In this document: in pieces, positions 12,225-21,200 of the stretch
Layout: every line of letters starts with the position of its first letter
Position numbering within the stretch: position 1 is the first letter of the stretch
From: Phoronis australis
Lineage: Eukaryota; Phoronida; Phoronidae
Direction: 5' to 3'
Length of the DNA stretch: 64,000 nt
NCBI GenBank assembly: GCA_002633005.1
Contig: NMRA01000255.1
Span: 317,937-381,936 of the forward strand
Made by a program: the position numbers and the translations under genes
The notes under the pieces: model-generated
What the model was told of the DNA's origin: nothing
The model's input: the letters and a program-made list of their open reading frames with translations, nothing else
Databases searched by the model: none

Positions 12225-12487
12225 ATGTCGTCTGCCGCGCGAAAGCAAAGCACCGCTAAACCTAAGGATTATTTTAAAAACCAGATACTGACGTTGACTC
12301 AGATGCAGATACGACAGATAATCCAGGGCCAGATGGTGGTGATATTGCCGGGCTCGGTCAACGAATCGAAGATATCCGTGTCACAAACGGTGAACCGAAT
12401 TTTTGCCGACAACGTCAGACATCGGCAATACAAATGAATGCAATTCGCTCTAACATGAGAATACATGATTTTCATCTGGAAGAATGA
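12225..12487 (+). pseudogene. Frameshifted N-terminal coding remnant inside the CAGTG element
   Basis: Frame 1 starts at an ATG (MSSAARKQSTAKPKDYFKN). After about 19 codons, sensible coding continues in a neighbouring frame (DTDVDSDADTTDNPGPDG, then GLGQRIEDIRVTNGEPNF) to a stop at 12487. A basic start ending in a DYFK-type motif is common at the N-terminus of hAT transposases with a TTF-type finger, which fits the hAT-like termini. One frameshift separates the two halves. An intact downstream transposase body is not visible. Confidence 0.5.
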
Positions 12488-13283
12488 GTTTGTGACAATC
12501 CAGAAAATTATGGAAATTCCATAGTTGCAAGCGTTTGATAATTCAGTTGATATCTTTTTAGAAATATTGGTTGTCATCTATAGGCGAAAATGCAAGTGAA
12601 TTGTTTTGTTTACCCTACCTAATTTGCATTCAAGTGGGACTCGCGTATTGTGCAGTTTTTACAAGAGTTCTGGTAGTGCAGAAGTGCAATATGTTGTACC
12701 AGCTTCAGAACATCGAATTCAGACTGTAAGAATGTGCAAGATATTACACGTACAGACTGAGAGAAAACGTAAACTCTGCTATCAAGACATAAAAATGTGA
12801 CTGACTTAACAAAGACACTTCACTTGGACTGTCTACATCATAGGAAAAGTTTATTTCTGTGTTAGACTTTTTGTACTTAGTTGACATTGACATCATTATT
12901 GAGTAGCCTGAAACATTTCCCCATACTATATCAAACACTCTGTAGACTTCCATTTCAAAGTCATTGACTATTGGTTATGACATATGTGATATGTTTGTAA
13001 CTAAGTCCAACTTTTAAAAATAAAAAGTTGAATACACACAGTTATTTGTTTGCACTACTGTGCATTACTATTAAAATGAGTGGGTAAAAATAAAGTGCAC
13101 AAAAAACTGCACACTAGCTTATGGAGAACATTGACCGCCGCGCGGTTCCGGCACGTTGCAGTTTTTACGCGTGCGACCTGTTTAGATTTTCAGATGTGGA
13201 GAACACTGGTATTAGCCTCAAAGGGCAGATACAACTGTGTAATAACCCATAAAGTTTTCTCACTAGTGAGATAACATTTTGGC

Positions 13284-13360
13284 GGGAAACCGAGGCCGGA
13301 TTCGAACCCGGGCTTCAACAGTTGCGAGTCGCCGACTTTACCACTACACCACTCAGCGGC
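13284..13360 (-). repeat. tRNA-like sequence, probable SINE head or tRNA pseudogene
   Basis: On the minus strand GCCGCTGAGTGGTGTAGTGG carries a good A box and CCCGGGTTCGAATCC a good B box at tRNA spacing. The presumed anticodon loop is CTCGCAA (anticodon CGC, alanine). The acceptor stem does not close and the T-stem has lost one base pair, so a functional tRNA is unlikely. Internal pol III promoter boxes with a broken cloverleaf fit a tRNA-derived SINE or a dead tRNA copy. It lies just outside the CAGTG element. Confidence 0.6.
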
Positions 13361-13904
13361 TGACGTCATCGAACGTGAAAATAAAATACTTAAATGAGCA
13401 CGCGCAACAATCGCCTGTTCAGCAAAGGGTATTACACCGACATTTATACGCTATAAAAAAATAAGACGCATAATTTCCATAAAAACAATATTTTAATTCA
13501 GTGAAATTTTTCTCTCGTGTTCTTTCACTTGTAAATCACCGATCTCCAATTTGAATGCGGGTATCGTGTCGTCGGGATCCTTTGACTTGAGCATTATAGT
13601 CAGTTACTAGTGGTAACCTACTTTAGCAGTCGATATTTTCCCAGTCGAAGCTTAGCGTGATAAAATGTGTAGTAAGCTATAACAGTTGCTAAACCTTAAT
13701 TTATAGATTTACTTTATTTCTATTTTGTTTTATTTTTCAATTGGTTTTGAATAAAAGCATTATTTTACAAAAAATAGTTGGGCTTTTCTTAAAAGGTCAT
13801 GACTTCTGACCCTGGGCCTCTGACCTAGAAAGTTACAAAGCTGTGGAGAGTCGAGAAAGGTACATCGATTGTTTGCAATGTTTCTTGTCTAGTGTGTGGT
13901 ATAA
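13361..13904. other. Intergenic, nothing recognised
   Basis: No exon, RNA gene or repeat could be supported. A matching blank stretch lies at 14044-14477, between the foldback element and the first array. Confidence 0.5.
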
Positions 13905-14043
13905 ATAGATTATTACATGTTCTCAGTCGTGGATTTTGTAGAATTATCACCCTCGGGGCTAATGCCCCTCAGGTGATAATTCTCCAAAATCTACTCTGGC
14001 TCTAGATAACGGGGGATAACGATTTCGCCATGTAATAATCTAT
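13905..14043. mobile_element. 139-bp foldback MITE
   Basis: The ends are perfect inverted repeats: ATAGATTATTACATG at the left and its reverse complement at the right. Inside is a second, longer hairpin: AGATTTTGTAGAATTATCAC, a GGGGCTAATGCCCC loop region, then the matching arm GTGATAATTCT.CAAAATCT. Such nested hairpins without coding capacity are typical of foldback MITEs. Confidence 0.82.
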
Positions 14044-14477
14044 ATGTATCACATGATGTGTAGCATGAGCTTGTAGCGCTTGATGAAAAAATTCATCTAC
14101 GTACAAAAAATTTGATCCAAGATTAACATGGATGTAACAACATATGAAATTTCTTTAAAGCCCTTATTCTACTATCTAGGTTTTGTTTAGTATTTGATAG
14201 TGTCAAAATTATTATTAATAAGCCAGGTTATAGTTTTTACCATGCATGCGTTTTATCAGAAGGTTACCCAGTTCACATCTTGTGACTGCTATAACTTTCC
14301 TTTCATATGTAGATAAGTCTTCATTATATGGGTTATCAATCAGATGTTATTGTCCAGGCCCGCTGACTCATTGCCAATTGACTGGCTGTGTAATGTTGAA
14401 TGTTGATTATCTCAGTGCCAGTGGTTATTATGATAAAACATCAACAATTGCTAACAAAAGTAATTGCCAAATTGCCT

Positions 14478-15705
14478 CTTTTTATGCGCCCACATATTTA
14501 TATGTGGACCCATTATGCCGTCATCTCCTTCCGTCTGTCCGTCCGTCTGGTGTCTGTCCAGCGTCCGCTGCTGTATCTCCAAACCCTTTGACTTACGTTC
14601 ATAAAATTTGGCACATATGTTCCATTTATGAATGGGACGGCATGAGCGAAATTTCGGACGGATCCGACTACTGGTCTGCCCCTTAGTGGCAATTTTATTT
14701 TTTTACACTTTCCTTTGTATCTTCAAAAGTCCTGAACGGATTTTCATGAAATTCAGTATGTAGGCACCTATTAGTGAGATGACGTTATCCTCCTGTTTTC
14801 GGATGGATTCGACGTAGTTTGCGACACCTAGTGGCCATTTTTACTGTTTTCGAGTGTTTTTGCATCCACCCCTCTATCAACCAAACCGCTCAAAGGATGA
14901 TTGTGAAAATTGGCATGTATGTGTTTACAATAAAGAGGACGGTTGACGATGATTTTCCGATGATTTCAACTACTGTGGTGCCTCCTAGTGGCAGTTTTGT
15001 TTTTTTTTGCGCCTATGGCTGTATCTCCTAAACCGTTCGCAGGATCTTTACTTAATTTAGCAAGTGTATATATATGATGTTGACTACAGATGACGACGAC
15101 TTTCGGACAGATCTGACTACTGCTGTGCCCCCTAGTGGCAATTTTAATTTTTTTACTTTAACTCAGTATCTTCAAAGTTCCTCAACAGATTTTCATAAAA
15201 CTTTAAATATAGGCATCTATTGGTGTGATGACGCTATCTATCTGTTTTTGGATGGAATCGAGGTATTTTGCACCACCTAGTGGCCGTTTTTTGCTGTTTT
15301 CAAATCTTGTTTTTGGTGTCCACCCCTGTATCAACCAAATCATTTGAAAATTGGCATATATGTTCTCAGTGTGAAGATGACAATTGATGATGTTGACTGA
15401 CTACTGTGGCGCCTCCTAGTGGTAGTTTTGTTTCGCGTCCATGGTTGTATCTCCTTAACCCACTGCAGGATCTTTACTAAATTTAATAAGTGTATTTATA
15501 TGAAGATAACAACAGACGGCGATGACTTTCAGGCGGATCCAATGGACACTGTGCCCACTAGTGGCAATTTCATTTTAATCTGTTTTCCTTTGTTTCTCTG
15601 AAGTTCCTTGACAAATTTTTATGAAATATGGCATGTTCCTGTTTTTGAATGGATTGTATGTTTTTGTGCTATCTAGTGGCCATTTTTATGATCACGAAGA
15701 AAGAA
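14478..15705 (+). repeat. Satellite-like array A of ~145-bp monomers
   Basis: The array opens with TTTTTATGCGCCCACATATT and a short CCGTC-rich stretch, as does array B at 52943. The core CTAGTGGC(A/C)(A/G)TTTT recurs at about 14682, 14826, 14985, 15134, 15280, 15417, 15561 and 15674, giving monomers of about 145 bp. Each monomer has a TGTATCTCC..AAACC part, a TTCATGAAATTTGG part, a TTTTCGGACGGAT part and the core. Every third monomer is most alike, a higher-order period near 445 bp. Open frames crossing it are by-products of the repeat. Confidence 0.85.
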
Positions 15706-15789
15706 CATTAATTGGAGCGTCTTTTTCTAGACAGTTAAAAAATGGTCTGTGTTTCACCTCACAAATTTGTCGTGCCGATTTCTCTTCTG

Positions 15790-16265
15790 TCCTCATTTTA
15801 GGTCAGTCCTTCCCATCAGAAGGTCTGTCCCTCCCATCAGAAGGTCCTTCCTTCCCATCAGAAGGTCTATCCTTCCCATCAGAAGGTCGTCCCTCCCATC
15901 AGAAGGTCCGGTCCTTCCCATCAGAAGGTCTGGTCCTTCCTATTGTAAGGTCCATCCTTCCCATCAACAGGTTCCTCTCTCCGATCAGAAGGTTTGTACC
16001 TCCCATCAGAAGGTCCGGTCCTTCCCCTCAGAAGGTCTGGTCTCTCCTATCGTAAGGTCCCTCCTTCCCATCAGAGGTCCGGTCCTTCCCATTAGTAGGT
16101 GCCTCCTTCCCATCAGAGGTCCAGTCCTGCCTTCCCATCAGTAGGTCCTTCCCATCAGTAGGTCCGTCCTTCCCATCAAAAAGTCCATACTTCCTATCAA
16201 AAGGTCCATCCTTCCCATCAGAATGTCTGTCTTTCCCTTCAGAAGGCCAGTCTTTCCCATCCATA
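15790..16265. repeat. ~20-bp CCTTCCCATCAGAAGGTC minisatellite
   Basis: More than twenty imperfect copies of a CCTTCCCATCAGAAGGTC unit run head to tail directly after array A. Each unit contains the short inverted pair CCTTC/GAAGG. Open frames of 130-144 codons run through it in several phases only because the unit lacks stops. The region 16266-16889 after it shows nothing recognisable. Confidence 0.9.
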
Positions 16266-16889
16266 GTCGAAGCTTTATATTGGTTGATTATGCCTTATGT
16301 TACATTTAGATGAATTGCTTGCATTTATATAATACAGGCCTTAATAATTGTAGCCTGATCAGTATAAAATGAAATTTTTCATCATATGGTCATTATCCGA
16401 AATATCTAGTACTGTTGGAAATGGAATAGTAGTTACATATTTAAATAAACCAATGTGCAAAACGTTTGTGAACCTAGTGTAGTGCTGCTGCTGGTGAATG
16501 GACATATTAATATATTTTATTTTGAAGTACCACCTTCATATTGGAAAGTGTCAAAATAGACATGGTATGATGATTCCATTTATCATCAATTTTTTTATTT
16601 TTTGTTTCTTCGCACACTGTGGGTCGTTCTCGGTATCGTTCTTTGTTGGTTTGATGGATACTTGAAGTCTGGTTTCAGATCCAGAGTTCTAGCTCCGTTG
16701 TCTTTAAGCTTTTTGTAATTTGCTATTGAAAATGTTTTTTTTTTTGTTCAGCTTGTTTTTCATTGATTTCTATAGCAGTCTTTATTTCTGAAAATATGAT
16801 TGGATGAATTCAGTATTCGTTGATTTAATGATATGGTAAAATGGTTTTGGTGTGCATTTACATATGCACAGTGCTCCATTTTTTCAGCA

Positions 16890-17475
16890 CTATCCATTTT
16901 CACTGTGGTCATCACCATCATTGCCATTGTCATTGGCAGTGGTACTTTTGGTTGTGTTAGTGGACAGCGAGGAATTTTGGTTTGTAACAGAGTCATCTTC
17001 CTTGTTCATGTCTGTGGCTTGGATGTGGAACGATGCTGGCTGTGGTAGGATCAGCGATGTTATGCCTGCAGCTCTGGATGCACTCCTGCCTCATTGGTGG
17101 TATTTCAGTTGTTTTCATGTTTGCAATGGTGCCACTGTCATCGTCGTCATCACTGTCAATGTTGACTACAGTATTAGCACTGTCAATGCCACACTCGCTT
17201 TTGTCCCAGCATTGCTGTCGTAATTTGCAATGACGTCATCGATGATGTCTTCTCCGATGTAGGTGTTGCCGGTATCACTGGCAGCAGTGTTACTGTCATG
17301 GACTATGTTGTCATCATTGTTAATGGGTCAGCATCAGTGTCATTGAGTTTGGTGACAGTAGTATCAGTGTTTTTGTCTATACCAGAATCACCAATGTTAG
17401 CTTGGTTATTGTTGGTGTCATGCCAGTTGGTCTCATGCCAGTTGGTGTCGATGGTGTTCTTGCTTTTGTGACTGA
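16890..17475 (-). pseudogene. Frameshifted remnant of a low-complexity Asn/Asp/Thr/Ser-rich protein
   Basis: Read on the minus strand, coding-like sequence passes through at least three frames: first NTIDTNWHETNWHDTNNN, then NDDNIVHDSNTAASDTG, then VVNIDSDDDDDSGTIANMK, and last NKEDDSVTNQNSS ending in ..SENG and a stop at 16890-16892. Each frame stays open until near the point where the next one takes over. I do not recognise the family. Alternatively this is a decayed trinucleotide-like repeat that imitates coding sequence. The plus-strand open frames here are shadows. Confidence 0.45.
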
Positions 17476-18299
17476 TCTCACTTATTTTAATTCAGTTGTG
17501 CCAAAGTTCGCTCCTCAAAGTACGCAATTATGCATGTTAATATTGTAATTTTGTCCCTAACCTGAGTAATAAAGGTGCTTGCAGAGGTTCCATTAAGAAT
17601 TGATATAGTGGCGCTGACCTGCTATGTAATATTCAGGCAAATACTCGGGCAGATGACGCAGGTGATGTCTACGTATGCATAAAAATTGAACTGACAGAAA
17701 TCTGGAGGCTACATATCATGAAAGCATTATGTTTTCTTAATTTTCTTGTGGCGAGAAATCTTAATCAATTACGCAGAAATTTAATATTAAACAAATTGCC
17801 TGTCTTGGTGCATGGCACACAACTTGATTGAGTGCATACCTAAATATTAGATTAGTGGGCTTCATTTAACAGAACAAGAAAGTGCATTTTAACAAGTTTT
17901 TGTTTCCCCATTTTCATCTGCTGTGTATTATAGAAAGTTTTTTTTTTCAGTTTTGATCTTTGGACACTAAAGTTACTCCAAAAATGAAATCTTTATAGAC
18001 TAGATTTGGGTGTAGATGGGACACAGATGCTGTTATACAAGACAAAGCTTGTAAATTTACTCTGCAATAAGTTATTTTGATGGGGTTGATTTAGAGCCTC
18101 TTTTATGAAAGAAAAATAAATAAAAAAATAATTTTTCTTGTCTGCCATGTTGGGTCTGAAATTGTTGAGATTTACAATAAGGTCTGCTGAGGAGTCAAAG
18201 CGGACATGGTGACTGTAAGCCTTGTTAGTACCTTCTTAGTCTGTCTTGACTCACCCATAAATATTAAGGCATCAGACCTATGGGTGTTTCTATTTTCAG
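17476..18299. other. Probable intron before the first visible GMPS exon
   Basis: Ends in a good acceptor (TGTTTCTATTTTCAG before 18300). I see no exon for the preceding part of GMP synthase here or anywhere between 7.1 and 18.3 kb. Confidence 0.5.
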
Positions 18300-21200
18300 G
18301 GCCGCGTTGTTGAACCCCTCAAAGACTTCCATAAAGATGAAGTGCGGGCAATCGGTCGTGACTTGGGCTTACCCCAGAGTTTAGTACAAAGACACCCCTT
18401 CCCAGGTAGATATGCTACTACATTGGACCGTTTGGTGTTTTCAACCGTCTGCCTTCATTGCCATGGGCCGCATGTCTTCAAGTATTTTGTAAAGAAGCTG
18501 TAATGAACTTGTGTTTCGTCAACAAAACAACGTTTGATTTAAACCAGTTACTACTAAAAAGTCTACTTGATGTTTTGTCATGTTGTCTTAAGATGGTCTT
18601 TGTTCAGTATCTTCAGGCAACAGTTGATTTTGGTGATCTTGATGTGTCACGTTGGGGAAAATCGTATTTTCACTATCAGAAAGGAAGCTTTTGAGTATAT
18701 TCATATTTTGTACCAAAGTTATGGTCACGTAGAATAACTTCAGGTGCCAGTCAATTCCGATGACCTTGTTTTCATTTTCAAGGTCACGGCAAAAAAACCA
18801 AGTTTGACGTGGGTAAAATGAAGGTGCGATACCTCAATTAGAAACTAAAGCTTTTAAGTTGGTTCTTACATTTCACTAAAATGTAGGTGAGGCGTCTCAA
18901 GGTGCCCTTGACCTAATTTTCGAGGTCACAGTACGGAAATTAAGTTTTGAATTGATAAACGTTGTTGGTTTGATACCTTGTAAAGAAAATTTTAGATTTT
19001 ATTCGTATTTTGTACCAAGGTATAGGTAGGGGAGCCAGACGATTTTCATTTATGGTGACCTTGACTTCATTTTCAAAGTCTCGGCCAGAAAACCATTTAT
19101 GCACTTGGTGACAAATGGAATTCTTTGTGTCTTTGTTCTTTTTATGGTCTAAACATTGTATTTTGTAGGTCCGGGTCTTGCCATTCGTGTGCTGTGTACG
19201 GAAGAGGCGTATATGTGTAAAGATTTCCAAGAGACCAGCATTATTCTGCGCATCATCACAGATTATGCAAATTCTATGAAAAAGGTAGGAAACACTTCGC
19301 CCTAGGCCAGTGGGGACTTATGCTTGACGTTTCATAGTAATGAATCTGGATTGTTATAATTGTGTTTATTTAGATTGTCATCGTTGCTGGCATTGATCAT
19401 ATTGACCACTGCCGCAGCATTTGTTAAGAGTCTGCTATCTAGGCATGAAATTTGTATGTCACTTTGCTGTGTTTTTATTATGAATCCGAGGAAATAACAT
19501 CTCCTTTATTATAGGTTTCTTGCTCTAAAATTTGAAACCATACTGAACCCAGTTTTTGTGAATTGTTTTTGGTCATTTGATGTGAAATTGTAAAATCGAT
19601 TGTTGATTGTTTTGTCCATGTGGGTTAAGTGATTTTGAAGTGGACATAAATTTATTATGTATTGGTATTAAGTTTGATTTTAATTATCATACCCATTTGG
19701 CCTAAAGCGAAGGTGATGTGAATTGAGAAATAAAAATTTAAGGGGTGAACAACAACAAGACATGGTCTGGCCACTTAACTGGAAAATTGTTTAAAATTTG
19801 TCATTCAGTGGTTAGACAGGTATTATTATTATTTTTATTGGGTATTATTCGAATCTGATATACTGTACAACTGATTAATTCAGTCTTTCATGTTGAGAGT
19901 TGTTGGGTGAAATTATCTGGTAAGATGAGTTTCTGTTTGTGAACATTTTTGTTGACAAAGAAATGTCTTGTACTGCTACAGACGTTCTGCTTAATCCAAC
20001 TGTCTGCATAAAACTGTGTGTGTGTGCTTTCTTTTGAATCAGACACCATGCAATTAATAGACTTTGCAAATGATATTGAACCATATTTATGTCGGAAACA
20101 TGAATTAGTATCACATGTTCTTATATCCAAAATATGAACATATTTGTATATTCTAGCCATCAGCGTTGCTAAGTCAGGTGAAGGCCAGTACAAGTGAAGC
20201 TGAACAGATGACATTGCAGAAGATCTCGGAGGGTGACAAGTTGGTGTCTACACTTCTCCCTATTCAAACAGTGGGTGTGCAGGTCAGTAGACTGTCGCTT
20301 CATAATGTGTACCTCTCTATTGTGGCATGAGTATGCTTCCCGAGAGGTGGAAGCTTCTGATTTTTATCCTTTATTGTCCTGTCCAAACCTAGGATTTGTC
20401 AAAGCTATGTTGAACTCTACTTTGGATGGTCAGATGTGTGCCAAGCTCAAAACAAGGTGTAGTTAAAGTGAAGTCATTTATTAAAGGCACTTTACTGACA
20501 AAAAAGCGATTTTCTAAGTGGAATTCAAGGTGCAGCCCCCGTGGCTGTGGCTGAGCTCTCTGCTTGTGGAGGTGAATCCATCTCAATAAATGGCAAAGAA
20601 TTTTGAGTGTGTTTAATTGGTAACGTTACTGACCTTGATTTCATCAAATGTGTGGCATACAACGGCGAAAATTGGCGATTTGTAATCAATACAACATCTA
20701 GTTTTTATTGCTTTTTAGCTTTGGTTAAACTAATAACTTGAAGAAGTCCATCCCATCAAAGAATAATGCCAAAAATCCGTTAAGCCAAAAATATTAATTA
20801 TAAGCTCTATTTCAACTACAGGTTAATGGTAGAGTAGAACAAGTGTTAAGTTTTCCTTATTTCACAACTTGATTTTTGTGACATGCCGTACCACTGAACC
20901 AAAATGCTCAAGCTTGCTATCTGTGTGACATGGGATGTCCCAAGGTCATTGTACTGAGGCAGTGCCTAATATATCCTTAAGCTTTTACTGACATGGTCAC
21001 AAAAATCTCGAAAGCCTGGAAAATGATATCAATGTTTTTAATGGGTGGAAGTTTCGGAAAATGACAAAGGGATAAAAATTCAGACATGACGTATATTCTC
21101 TGCATGGTCACACCACCACTATCATGGTAGGTTCACACCACCTCTGTCACAGTAGATTGATGGCATTGCCTAATCCATGTCTGTGTTGCATGTTGATACC

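Larger units (their letters stand above)
11022..13208. mobile_element. 2.2-kb hAT-like element with CAGTG ends and 5-bp TSD
   Basis: Both termini carry the inverted 13-mer CAGTGTTCTCCAC, reading inward. The element is flanked by an exact GTATT at 11017-11021 and 13209-13213. CAGTG ends are usual in hAT transposons, whose duplications are normally 8 bp; a 5-bp duplication would place it in a variant group. Close to the left end, GCGTCCTGTTTAAAAATCC-like units repeat about five times, and a CCTGTTTAGATTTT stretch lies next to the right end, resembling subterminal transposase-binding repeats. The interior holds two decayed coding-like stretches (11279-11494 and 12225-12487). Confidence 0.72.

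Noticed and set aside
13284-13360. Functional tRNA-Ala gene
   Set aside because: The acceptor stem does not pair and the T-stem is one pair short, so it is annotated as tRNA-like only.
14246-14686. 146-codon plus-strand open frame
   Set aside because: Its second half is the opening of array A and the same text recurs at array B; no protein family is recognised.
15621-16144. Overlapping open frames of 131-144 codons
   Set aside because: They run through the 20-bp minisatellite, whose unit has no stop in several frames; the predicted proteins are pure repeats (for example LPIRRS units).
16852-17223. 123-codon plus-strand frame with hydrophobic runs
   Set aside because: It is the reverse shadow of the acidic, Asn/Asp-rich sequence on the minus strand; antisense of such codons always looks hydrophobic.
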